Positions 9,042 through 17,116 of a DNA stretch of 64,000 nt are shown piece by piece; position 1 is the first letter of the stretch; each line of letters opens with the position of its first letter. The notes under the pieces are model-generated. The model saw nothing but the letters and a program-made list of their open reading frames with translations. It ran no database searches and was not told the origin of the DNA. The stretch spans positions 98,480 through 162,479 of the forward strand of contig NZ_KB899045.1 of the NCBI RefSeq assembly GCF_000377985.1, given 5' to 3'. Made by a program: the position numbers and the translations under genes. The stretch is from Sporolactobacillus vineae DSM 21990 = SL153. Its GTDB lineage: Bacteria > Bacillota > Bacilli > Bacillales > Sporolactobacillaceae.

Positions 9042-10259
9042 ATGAAAAATAAATATTTTCCTACTGTACTTGGCCTCTATATCAACTACTTTGTTCATGG
9101 CATGGGCGTGATCATTCTGGCACAGAATATGGATGCGCTGGCGAAACAATGGAATACAAATGTCGGCGGTGTCGCTATTGTCATCTCTGCCCTGGGCATC
9201 GGACGTCTGCTGGTCTTGTTTGTTTCCGGAATTCTGTCGGATAAATTCGGCCGAAAACCATTTGTATTTCTCGGCCTGACGACTTACATCTGTTTCTTTG
9301 TCGGTATCCTGATCAGTCCGAATATTGCTGTTGCCTATCTCTTCGGCATCCTGGCCGGTGTGGCAAATTCATTTCTGGACTGCGGAACGTATCCTGCCCT
9401 GATGGAAGCCTATCCGGAATCGGCATCAACCGCGAATATTATGCTGAAGGCATTTATTTCCGGCGGTCAGTTTCTCCTTCCACTGATCATTAGTCTGTTT
9501 GTTGCAGCAAATATCTGGTTCGGCTGGTCATTTCTGATTGCAGCGATCATTCTTGCTGCCAATGCCATTTTCCTGTTCCGCCGGCCTTTCCCGCCGATGC
9601 GGCAAAAAAGCCAGAATGATGGCGGAGCGAGTCAGGCTGCAACGATTCACTTTGTCGAAAAACCGAAATTTTGGATTGAAGGCGTTTGCTTTTGCCTGTA
9701 CGGTTATATTTCACAGGCAACATTTTACCTCGTCAGTCAGTGGCTGACGAAATATGGGAGCAGCGTCGCAGGAATGAGTGATACATCTTCGCGTGCACTG
9801 ATGAGTTATTACGCGATTGGTTCCATCATCTGCGTATTCGTCACGGCAGTACTTGTAAAAAGATTTCATACGCTGTTCTTTCTGGTTGGTTACACATTCA
9901 TTTCTATGATCGCTCTGCTGACACTTGTTCTCTTTCCCGATCCAGCCGTTTGTGTTGCTTTCTCATTTGTAATCGGTTATTCGGCGGCCGGCGGTGTGAT
10001 GCAGCTGGCTCTTGTCCTTATGGCGGAAGTATTTCCCAAAGGGAAGGGAACGATTACCGGCACATTTTACACACTGGGCAGTATTGCCTCATTTACGATC
10101 CCTTTAATTACCGGCAGTCTGTCCAACACAAGCATCGCCAGTATCATGGTTTTCGACACGTGGATTGCAGCAGCCGGATTTGTGCTGGCACTGATCATTG
10201 CGTATCGTTATCATAAGGTCATCCGCATTGTCCCGGACGCTGAAGAAAAAGTTTCATAA
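9042..10259 (+). CDS. MFS transporter, YdiN-like (probable quinate/shikimate carrier)
   Basis: About 405 aa with 12 predicted membrane helices. The first helix block (YINYFVHGMGVIILAQNM) and the loop SDKFGRKPF between helices 2 and 3 closely recall E. coli YdiN, whose gene neighbours YdiB and AroD. Substrate is inferred to be a shikimate-pathway carboxylate. I start at ATG 9042, because AGAGGGG stands 9 nt upstream; an in-frame TTG at 9033 lies too close to that ribosome site. Separated from ydiB by a gap holding an operator; followed by a second paralogue 62 nt downstream. Confidence 0.88.
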   Translation: MKNKYFPTVLGLYINYFVHGMGVIILAQNMDALAKQWNTNVGGVAIVISALGIGRLLVLFVSGILSDKFGRKPFVFLGLTTYICFFVGILISPNIAVAYLFGILAGVANSFLDCGTYPALMEAYPESASTANIMLKAFISGGQFLLPLIISLFVAANIWFGWSFLIAAIILAANAIFLFRRPFPPMRQKSQNDGGASQAATIHFVEKPKFWIEGVCFCLYGYISQATFYLVSQWLTKYGSSVAGMSDTSSRALMSYYAIGSIICVFVTAVLVKRFHTLFFLVGYTFISMIALLTLVLFPDPAVCVAFSFVIGYSAAGGVMQLALVLMAEVFPKGKGTITGTFYTLGSIASFTIPLITGSLSNTSIASIMVFDTWIAAAGFVLALIIAYRYHKVIRIVPDAEEKVS

Positions 10260-10321
10260 AGAAAAAGCGGGCAATGGCGCAGAGCCTCAGTTTGTCAGAA
10301 GTAATCCGGGAGGCGTAGAAG

Positions 10322-11557
10322 GTGAAGAGAAAAGACGGCTATACTTTTTCGGCAGTTTGCTGTTACAGCGCATATTTTGCATTTGGTATGGCTTATATTA
10401 TGCTGGCACAGAACATGAGCTTTCTGCAGGCGCAGTTTCACACAGACGCGGCTGGAATCAGTTTCATGATTGCCGCATTCGGACTGGGCAGATTGTGTAC
10501 GGTATTTATCGACGGCATGATTGTCGACAAAATCGGCCGCAAAGGAATGATTATGATTGGAACGATATTCATGGCTGCTTTCCTTTTCGGTGTTCCACTG
10601 GCACCCAGCTATTTTGTAGCACTGTGCTTTTCAGCATTCGGCGGGCTGTCGATCGCCTGTCTGGATACAGGCACTTATCCTTCACTCATGGAGTTTTTTC
10701 CAAAGTACGGCAGCTCTTCAACGGTAATTCTGAAAGCAATTATCTCTTTCGGTTCGGCACTGCTGCCGCTGCTGATTATCTTCCTCAATAAAGAGAATTT
10801 GTTTTACGGACTGGCTTTCTTTTTGCCCGGACTGATCTATATCACTTTATTTCTGTTATTGATCAGAGCGCCTTTTCCAAGAAAAGAATCTGCGGTAGTT
10901 TCCGGAAAGACGCCGCCGCATGTCCGTTTTAAAAAGAAACCAAAATTCTGGCTGGATGGAGCAGCATTTGTTCTGATTGGATTTACAGCACCCGGGTTGC
11001 TCTATATTATGGGAACATGGCTGCCGACCTATGGGCAGCAGGTGACCGGTATGGAGCTTGGCCAATCACTGAAGCTTGTCAGCTATTACAATATGGGTGC
11101 GATTCTATCGGTTGTCTGTCTGGCATTATTGCTGATGAAGGTGCTGAGGCCGGTGACAATCCTGGCCGTGTTCCCGGTGGCATCCTTTTTGTCGACCGTG
11201 CTGTTTATGATCACCCGTTCCTTCGCAGTCGCTGACTTTGCAGCATTTTTAATCGGTGTGTTTACCGCCGGAGTCTTTCAACTGTGTATTGCCGTTTTCT
11301 GCGAATTTTTTTGGAATCGCAAGGGGACCGTTACCGGTACAATCGACACTGCCACAGGAATTGCCCAGGCAGGAATTCCGTTTGTCACCGGACTGATCCT
11401 GCGAAATACGGATATTCAGGGCGTTTTCTTCTTCTCCCTGGCGGTTAACGGAATGGGCATACTGCTCGGTTTACTGGTCAACTATCGTTACAGGAGATTG
11501 CTCGCCGGCAGAGATGATGAACTGGAACCGAAGTCTGCAGAAGCTGTGAATCGGTAA
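10322..11557 (+). CDS. MFS transporter, second YdiM/YdiN-like paralogue
   Basis: 411 aa, 12 predicted membrane helices, with the same AFGMAYIMLAQNM opening and DKIGRKG loop as its upstream neighbour, so the two arose by duplication or are a two-carrier set as in E. coli ydiM/ydiN. GTG start at 10322 is supported by GGGAGG 8 nt upstream. One may import quinate/shikimate and the other export the reduced end product; which does what cannot be read from sequence. The next gene, aroD, begins 19 nt after its stop. Confidence 0.86.
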   Translation: MKRKDGYTFSAVCCYSAYFAFGMAYIMLAQNMSFLQAQFHTDAAGISFMIAAFGLGRLCTVFIDGMIVDKIGRKGMIMIGTIFMAAFLFGVPLAPSYFVALCFSAFGGLSIACLDTGTYPSLMEFFPKYGSSSTVILKAIISFGSALLPLLIIFLNKENLFYGLAFFLPGLIYITLFLLLIRAPFPRKESAVVSGKTPPHVRFKKKPKFWLDGAAFVLIGFTAPGLLYIMGTWLPTYGQQVTGMELGQSLKLVSYYNMGAILSVVCLALLLMKVLRPVTILAVFPVASFLSTVLFMITRSFAVADFAAFLIGVFTAGVFQLCIAVFCEFFWNRKGTVTGTIDTATGIAQAGIPFVTGLILRNTDIQGVFFFSLAVNGMGILLGLLVNYRYRRLLAGRDDELEPKSAEAVNR

Positions 11558-11576
11558 AGAGAGTGGAGTGAGACAT

Positions 11577-12344
11577 ATGAGAACTGTAAAAGTAAAGAAC
11601 GTGGAAATCGGCGCGGGAAGTCCGAAAATAGCAATTCCAATTGTCGGGAAAAAGCTGGCCGATTTGAAGAGAGAGGTTTCTCTGGTTCGGAATCTTCCGG
11701 CTGACCTTATTGAATGGCGGGTTGATTTTCTTGAAAAAGGAGACGATCCCGGCATTGTCGGGCAGGCGGCTGAGAAGCTGCGGACATGGATTCCGGATCT
11801 TCCGGTTCTGTTCACTTTCCGCACGGCAGATGAAGGAGGAGAGAAGGCGATTCTTCCTGAAAACTATGTGACGCTGAACCGAAAAATGATCCGGAGCGGG
11901 CTTATCGATCTTGTAGACGTCGAACTGTTCCGCGGTGATGCCGTTGTGCATAAAATTGTTGAGGAAGCGCATCAGTACGGTGTGAAAGTGATTCTTTCCA
12001 ATCATGAATTTCATAAGACGCCAAGGGTAGAGGAGATTATCCGTCGTCTTTGCCTGATGCAGACGCTCGGTGCGGATATTTCGAAAATAGCGGTCATGCC
12101 TGAATCAGCAGATGATGTTCTCGTTCTGCTCCGGGCAACCAATCTGATGCGGACTACATTTGCCGATCGGCCGTTCATAACGATGTCTATGTCCGGACAA
12201 GGCGTGGTGAGCCGGTTGACGGGCGAGCTTTTCGGATCGGCACTTTCTTTCGGGTGTGCGGAAAAACCGTCCGCTCCCGGTCAGGTCCGCGCCGATCAGC
12301 TGGCCGGACTGCTGAACTTTTTCCATCAACAGTCGGCGCGATGA
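11577..12344 (+). CDS. aroD: 3-Dehydroquinate dehydratase, type I
   Basis: Schiff-base class I enzyme, (beta/alpha)8 barrel, converting 3-dehydroquinate to 3-dehydroshikimate. Visible family blocks: LIEWRVDFL near residue 40, ILSNHEFHKTP near 140 with the catalytic histidine, KIAVMP near 165 with the Schiff-base lysine, and MSMSGQG near 205. 255 aa from ATG 11577, which has GGAG 9 nt upstream; an in-frame GTG at 11568 overlaps the ribosome site. Last gene of the operon: with YdiB it links quinate to dehydroshikimate. Followed by a strong terminator. Confidence 0.94.
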   Translation: MRTVKVKNVEIGAGSPKIAIPIVGKKLADLKREVSLVRNLPADLIEWRVDFLEKGDDPGIVGQAAEKLRTWIPDLPVLFTFRTADEGGEKAILPENYVTLNRKMIRSGLIDLVDVELFRGDAVVHKIVEEAHQYGVKVILSNHEFHKTPRVEEIIRRLCLMQTLGADISKIAVMPESADDVLVLLRATNLMRTTFADRPFITMSMSGQGVVSRLTGELFGSALSFGCAEKPSAPGQVRADQLAGLLNFFHQQSAR

Positions 12345-12356
12345 TCGCGAAGGCAT

Positions 12357-12402
12357 TAAAAAGCAGTGGCTGAACCCCAATGGTTCAGCCACTGCTTTTT
12401 AT
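12357..12402. terminator. Bidirectional terminator between aroD and the ABC exporter gene
   Basis: AAAAAGCAGTGGCTGAAC pairs with GTTCAGCCACTGCTTTTT; T tracts exist on both strands, and the genes on either side converge on it. Confidence 0.9.
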
Positions 12403-12482
12403 AAAGGTTGCCAGCGAAGAAAACCTGGCTATTCATTGCCGGGATAAATCCGCGCCCGGGCAATCCGGAAACTTTCGGCAAG

Positions 12483-14465
12483 TTAATCTGCGGACAGCGC
12501 ATCAATGGGATTAAGCCGTGAAGCGCGTCTTGCCGGGAGGAGTGCGGCAATAAATGAGATCAGCAGCGCGATGATCACGATTGAGACAATATTGGCTGCT
12601 GAAATCTGAACCATGTTGAATTTAACAATTTTATAGAGTATGTGGTTGAGCAGCATGCTGAAGCCATAAGCCAGGATAAGCGCAAGTCCTGCTGAAAACA
12701 AGCCGATCAGAATCGATTCAGCCGTAAACAATCGGCGTATATCCTTTCTGCGTTCGCCGAGTGCGCGCAGAATACCGATTTCTTTTGTTCGCTCAGACAC
12801 TGACATATACATAGTTACGATGATCATGAGTGCAGAAACGATGAGCGAAATGCCGGCAATCGCTGAGAGGACGATTGAGGCAATCTGGACATATTGATTC
12901 ACCGTATCGAGAATATTGCCGACTGTGATCGCGCCGTAGGTGTATTTACCGTTATCCTTTAATCCCTGGATCGTCTTAGCCACCTGTTTGACATAAGTTG
13001 ACTTCGTCACATTAACGGACACATAGTTTGCCTCGGTCACACCATTCTTTTTTTCGATCATCCGGCGCATCGTATGATAGTTGGTCGCTGCCGGCAGCGT
13101 CTGGGCATTGCTTGTGAATCCGACAACTTTAAGCTTTCCGGTAATTTGAACAGGCTGGTTTTTCTTGTTGATCCATTGCATCGTCAGCCGGACTGTTTTC
13201 CCACGAAGCTGTTTATAGGTTTTGGCGCTGGAAAGTGCAATCGCCTGATTCTTATTGATCACAATTTCGTTGTCTCCGGGGATATGCCCGTTCTTTACGG
13301 TGTCGCCGGCAAAGCCCTTGGTCCATGTCTGGATCCCCGAGCCGTTTGAATTCTTCCCATTATAAGAAACGGTATAAGTACTTAGCTGATAACCAGGCTC
13401 GACCTTATTGACGTGTTTTAAGTGGCGCAGGCGGTTTACCTGATTGTCGGTAAGCAGAAGTTTGGACGGATCACTGGCAAACTGCTGCATTGATTGCTGC
13501 AATTCAGTGCTGCTCATTTTTTTACCAGCGGGGTTCTTTAGTACAGTTACCGAATCGGGATTGACCATTGAGTTGATTTGATCCTGGAGGAAAGCATTAA
13601 TCCCATTGCCCAGACCGCTGAAGCTCAGCACCGCGAACAGCCCGATGGCCGTTCCCAGCATGATGATCGAATTGCGCCAGAAATTAAATGTGAGGTGTCT
13701 GAACGCATTGGTGTAACTCGCTCCGGCAGAAAGAGGCTTTGACCGGAATCCGGACTGAGCTTCTCCTGCAACGGGATAGGCCGGTTTCAGGCGCTTGTCG
13801 CCATCGATTTTTCCGTCGGTGAGATGGACGATACGAGTCCCATGGTTAGCCACCTCCTGGGAGTGAGTCACGGTGATGACCAGTTTTCCCTCCGCTGCGA
13901 TCTGGTCCAGAAGTTTAAGAACCTCTGCGGTGTTCCCGGAGTCCAGAGCGCCTGTAGGTTCATCGGCAATGATGATTTCAGGATCGCCGGCCAGAGCACG
14001 GGCAATGGCTACACGCTGCTTCTGGCCGCCTGAGAGCTGATTCGGTCGTTTCTTTAATTGATCGCCCAGACCGACCTTCTTGAGCAATGAGATTGCCCGT
14101 TTCTTTCGCTGGCTTCCGGTGAGTGTCGTCATGTCCAGGGACATTAAAACATTTTCAACGATGTTTAGATGGGTGATCAGGTTATATGATTGGTAGATGT
14201 AGCCGATCGTACTGCGACGGTAGTTGTCCAGCTGTTTTTCTTTAGTATGATCCAGCAGTTTTCCCTCGACGGTTACCTTACCGGTGAATTTACGATCCAA
14301 TCCGGCAATGATGTTCATCAAGGTTGATTTGCCGCCCCCGGATTCACCTAAAATCGATACGAATTCACCGCGATCCAGCTGAAGATCAATACCTTTCAGG
14401 ACAGGGAATTCTTCTTTTCCTAAAAAGTACGACTTGTGGACATCTTGCAATTCGAGAAAGGGCAT
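12483..14465 (-). CDS. ABC transporter, ATPase fused to FtsX/MacB-type permease
   Basis: 660-aa fusion. Residues 1-230 are an ABC ATPase of the LolD/MacB class: Walker [10 protein letters not shown], signature [15 protein letters not shown], Walker [10 protein letters not shown]. One membrane helix at about 265-290 is followed by a large extracytoplasmic domain and three C-terminal helices (about 535-655), the MacB/FtsX layout. In Bacillota such fused pumps export peptides or toxic amphiphiles. The start ATG follows AGGAGGAG. Divergent from a TetR regulator with a shared intergenic inverted repeat lying in this gene's promoter, so TetR probably represses the pump until an inducer binds. Confidence 0.9.
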   Translation of the reverse strand: MPFLELQDVHKSYFLGKEEFPVLKGIDLQLDRGEFVSILGESGGGKSTLMNIIAGLDRKFTGKVTVEGKLLDHTKEKQLDNYRRSTIGYIYQSYNLITHLNIVENVLMSLDMTTLTGSQRKKRAISLLKKVGLGDQLKKRPNQLSGGQKQRVAIARALAGDPEIIIADEPTGALDSGNTAEVLKLLDQIAAEGKLVITVTHSQEVANHGTRIVHLTDGKIDGDKRLKPAYPVAGEAQSGFRSKPLSAGASYTNAFRHLTFNFWRNSIIMLGTAIGLFAVLSFSGLGNGINAFLQDQINSMVNPDSVTVLKNPAGKKMSSTELQQSMQQFASDPSKLLLTDNQVNRLRHLKHVNKVEPGYQLSTYTVSYNGKNSNGSGIQTWTKGFAGDTVKNGHIPGDNEIVINKNQAIALSSAKTYKQLRGKTVRLTMQWINKKNQPVQITGKLKVVGFTSNAQTLPAATNYHTMRRMIEKKNGVTEANYVSVNVTKSTYVKQVAKTIQGLKDNGKYTYGAITVGNILDTVNQYVQIASIVLSAIAGISLIVSALMIIVTMYMSVSERTKEIGILRALGERRKDIRRLFTAESILIGLFSAGLALILAYGFSMLLNHILYKIVKFNMVQISAANIVSIVIIALLISFIAALLPARRASRLNPIDALSAD

Positions 14466-14495
14466 AAGTCTCCTCCTATTTCAGTATCTCGGATT

Positions 14496-14524
14496 AATAT
14501 ACGAAAACTAAAACTTTAAGTCAA
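14496..14524 (-). promoter_or_regulatory. Promoter of the ABC exporter gene
   Basis: Minus strand TTGACT, 17-nt spacer, TATATT. One arm of the inverted repeat lies within the spacer. Confidence 0.8.
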
Positions 14525-14539
14525 CCTTGTTTTAGTTTT
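14504..14539. promoter_or_regulatory. Inverted repeat, probable TetR operator
   Basis: Perfect 11-bp arms AAAACTAAAAC (14504-14514) and GTTTTAGTTTT (14529-14539), 14-nt spacing. The repeat covers the exporter promoter and abuts the tetR -35 box, so one bound complex could silence both. Confidence 0.7.
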
Positions 14540-14540
14540 T

Positions 14541-14569
14541 TTGACAAAATGCAAGATTGTTTTTACAAT
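14541..14569 (+). promoter_or_regulatory. Promoter of the tetR gene
   Basis: TTGACA, 17-nt spacer, TACAAT; near-consensus sigma-A promoter starting one base after the inverted repeat. Confidence 0.8.
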
Positions 14570-14624
14570 TATTTTTACAAAGAAAGAATGAGAAATGAGA
14601 ATAGAAGTGCGGAAGTGAGCAGAT

Positions 14625-15269
14625 ATGAAACGAAGCGAGCGAAGGGACATGATGCGCGAACGCATTTTACAGACCGCTTCTGAACTGTATTTAAAGACAG
14701 ATCCGGAGAAAGTCAGAATGCGTGAATTAGCGCGCACTATTGGCATTTCATCGGCAACGCTTTACAGCTATTTTTCAAGCAAAGACGAGTTATCAAGGGC
14801 AGTGGTGATGCGAATACTCACCCGGTATCAGAAGACGATTATCGATGATTTAAATGATCCGACGCGGACATTCCCGGAGATCCTGCAGCGTATGCAACGT
14901 TTTTCGAGACGAGCACGCAATAATATGAATATGAAAACGATGGATCTGTTCTTTAAAATATATCAGGACGACAATCATGAAATGAACCGGCTATTTGACA
15001 GTCAGAGCCGTTTCTGGCGGCGGTTTGTTGCACGCGGACGGGCGGACGGCTACATTGCCGAGGATCTAAGCGACACTGCGGTTTTTATTTACATAGACAT
15101 GTTCTCCCAATACTTTCGCAATCAGGAACATATGGATAAGTTCAGGATGACCCCTCAATTATGGCAGAAAATAGATCATGAACTGGACAAGATGTTTTTT
15201 CGGGGACTGCTTGGTATCGGCAATGATTGTATTGGGTGTAAAACAAAGCCTGAGAAAAATTCTGATTGA
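14625..15269 (+). CDS. TetR/AcrR-family regulator of the adjacent ABC exporter
   Basis: 214 aa. N-terminal TetR HTH: ILQTASELYLKTDPEKVRMR, then ELARTIGISSATLYSYFSSK at about residues 30-50, followed by a helical ligand-binding domain without recognised specificity. Divergent from the exporter gene with a 159-nt spacer holding two near-consensus promoters and an 11-bp inverted repeat; local, autoregulated repression is inferred. The ATG has only a weak GGAAGTGAG ribosome site. Confidence 0.9.
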   Translation: MKRSERRDMMRERILQTASELYLKTDPEKVRMRELARTIGISSATLYSYFSSKDELSRAVVMRILTRYQKTIIDDLNDPTRTFPEILQRMQRFSRRARNNMNMKTMDLFFKIYQDDNHEMNRLFDSQSRFWRRFVARGRADGYIAEDLSDTAVFIYIDMFSQYFRNQEHMDKFRMTPQLWQKIDHELDKMFFRGLLGIGNDCIGCKTKPEKNSD

Positions 15270-15290
15270 GTTTGAAATCAGCGAGGATGA

Positions 15291-15694
15291 TCAAGTTGTA
15301 AGTGTTAACCGCGATCAATACATTGCAACATCTCTTAAATTGATCTTATATGTACCTTTAAAAGTCAGCTCCGGATTCTGAATCATATGGATATTCACAA
15401 TCTCGCTGTTGGATATCCGGATGAAGTCACTTGGATTCAGAAGGTTTTCCAATTGATTACAGACGTTTGCGGATTTCATAGACGTGTTCCATTGTTTGTG
15501 CCCGGACTCGTTGGTTGTCCGTAAAAAAACGAATAATTTCGTCAGGATCCAGTGGAGTCAGCTTTTCATGATCATAGCCGAAAATTGGCAGTTAATGATT
15601 TAATCGCCTCGTTCACTTCTCCGGTTATTGACGATATATGAATCACGGCATATGGGAATGGAGCATCATGATCAATTCGGACATCAATTTTCAT
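15291..15694 (-). pseudogene. Degenerate LytTR-domain transcriptional regulator
   Basis: Reading the minus strand from ATG 15694 (AGGTGAT ribosome site upstream) gives MKIDVRIDHDAPFPYAVIH and so on, the usual start of small LytTR regulators of about 145 aa. The frame breaks near 15580, resumes in another frame with LTPLDPDEIIRFFTDNQRV, breaks again near 15463, and resumes with FIRISNSEIVN and LTFKGTYKINLRDVAMY, ending at a stop where family members continue with VSRRYV. Two frameshifts plus a premature stop mark a dead gene. The DUF3021 membrane partner usually next to this family is absent. Confidence 0.8.
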
Positions 15695-15897
15695 AAGATC
15701 ATCACCTGCTCTTCTTTATGACTGTAACATTTTTAACCCGAATGAACATTAGATTCAGGATAAGTGGTTCGGTACAGAAGACAAATGGTGATCAACGCAG
15801 TACATCCGGAGAAAAGCATTGATGAGAAAATATTTTGGGTGTGCTTGGCATAATAGCGGAGGCTGATTCTCCAGGCAGAGTTTCGTGCGCTTGCATT

Positions 15898-16518
15898 TTA
15901 CGTATTCAGCGTCAGTTCCCATCCTCTGGATCGGGGCGTGAGCCCTGCCGCCGCCCTTGCGAGTGTGTCGGCGGCGAGGTTGCCGCGGTTCTGGTGAGCC
16001 GGTACTTTGATGAAATGGATGGCGAGCTCCTTTTCCAGCTGGCGCATACGGTAAGTGTAAGCGACCGTTGCCTTTGTCGCAGCATTCCAGGTGCCGGTTG
16101 CCCAGCCGGCGATGCCGTCGTAGTCGTGGTAGATGGTGAGTGCGGGGTAGCCGCAGTCGGCGGCAAGTGTGGCTGCGTGAATGACGGCCTGAAGCTCGCC
16201 TGCGATATTGGTCAGATTGGTCCAGTCGGGGTCTTTGATGGACAAGCTGAGCCGGTTTATATCACCCTCCGGCGACACGATCAGGACCCCGGCGCCGTAA
16301 GCCCTGTTTCTGGGATCGTAACAGCCGTCGACAAAAGCGGCGGCTGAGCCTTCTGCAAGATTGGGTTCACTTTCAGTCAGGAGCCACAGGACAGCGTCGC
16401 GTTTGCGGTCGAACCGCCGCCATTCGGCGCTGCGGATGCCGCGAATTTCGCGTTCCGTCTGGTGCCAGGTTGAGAAGAGCCCGGCTCGTTTTCCACTTTG
16501 GATGGCGTAAATAGACAT
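15898..16518 (-). CDS. rnhA: Ribonuclease HI with N-terminal hybrid-binding domain
   Basis: 206 aa. Residues about 1-50 (YAIQSGKRAGLFSTWHQTER) form the viroplasmin-like RNA/DNA hybrid-binding domain of type 1 RNases H. The catalytic domain carries the acidic residues in FVDGCYD, AGELQAV, HDYDGI and the late aspartate in HQNRGNLAADTLA, so all four DEDD positions appear intact. It would remove RNA from RNA:DNA hybrids in the cytoplasm. It stands alone; the following tRNA and UvrA2 genes are unrelated. Confidence 0.88.
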   Translation of the reverse strand: MSIYAIQSGKRAGLFSTWHQTEREIRGIRSAEWRRFDRKRDAVLWLLTESEPNLAEGSAAAFVDGCYDPRNRAYGAGVLIVSPEGDINRLSLSIKDPDWTNLTNIAGELQAVIHAATLAADCGYPALTIYHDYDGIAGWATGTWNAATKATVAYTYRMRQLEKELAIHFIKVPAHQNRGNLAADTLARAAAGLTPRSRGWELTLNT

Positions 16519-16701
16519 GACGGATCAGATCCCTTCTTTAGAGGTTATGAAAGGTGTCTTTGTCCGTATTTTATTCAGAGGTGTTTTTTCTGTATGGGCG
16601 AATGGATGGGGTATTTGTGAAAAGGGAGCATATGAGCATTTTGCTTTATCGAGCAGCTGATCCCTTGCTCTTCTGCGACTGACTGGAGGTATTCCGACGT
16701 A

Positions 16702-16744
16702 AAAAAGGCTGACATCCGGATGGATTCGTTCGGATGTCAGTCTT
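16702..16744 (-). terminator. Terminator downstream of tRNA-Gln
   Basis: On the minus strand GACTGACATCCG pairs with CGGATGTCAGCC and is followed by TTTTTTAC. Confidence 0.8.
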
Positions 16745-16759
16745 TAGCATTCCATAGAG

Positions 16760-16801
16760 AAGAGCCCGAAAGCCTTGATATATCAAAGCTTTCGGGCTCT
16801 T
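16760..16801 (-). terminator. Hairpin immediately 3' of tRNA-Gln
   Basis: Perfect 14-bp stem AAGAGCCCGAAAGC/GCTTTCGGGCTCTT, 6 nt beyond the tRNA 3' end, with a weak pyrimidine tail. It is either a processing or stability hairpin or a first terminator in tandem with the next one. Confidence 0.65.
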
Positions 16802-16807
16802 ATGCGA

Positions 16808-16879
16808 TTACCCCATCTGGATTCGAACCAGAACATCACGGCCCCAGAAACCGTTGCCTTACCGTTTGGCCATGGGGTA
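16808..16879 (-). tRNA. tRNA-Gln (anticodon CTG)
   Basis: 72-nt cloverleaf on the minus strand: acceptor TACCCCA/TGGGGTA with discriminator A; D arm GCC...GGC with loop AAACGGTAA; anticodon stem ACGGT/GCCGT with one T-G closing pair and loop TTCTGGG, giving anticodon CTG; T arm TCTGG-TTCGAAT-CCAGA. The GCCAAACGGTAAGGCAACGG segment is typical of Bacillus tRNA-Gln. CCA is not encoded. It reads the CAG codon; a major UUG isoacceptor must lie elsewhere. Confidence 0.93.
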
Positions 16880-16898
16880 ATGAATCAGAACAAGAAAT

Positions 16899-16927
16899 AG
16901 TATACCCAGAAATAATGAATAATGCAA
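16899..16927 (-). promoter_or_regulatory. Promoter of tRNA-Gln
   Basis: Minus strand TTGCAT, 17-nt spacer, TATACT; transcription would begin about 15 nt before the tRNA 5' end. Confidence 0.7.
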
Positions 16928-17116
16928 CCTTATTTCTTAAAGACGCAAAAATCAATGAGTTCTGAATTCTCTTAACGGAGAAAATAGAACTGCCCGATCC
17001 ATTAAAAAATCCCGCTATGATCCGCTTTTCCGGGTGCAGGTACCTGATTTTTTCCGCCGGTGATAGAATGAATAGATGAAAATAACATTTTGAGATAACA
17101 GAAAGGCAGGGTCCGG

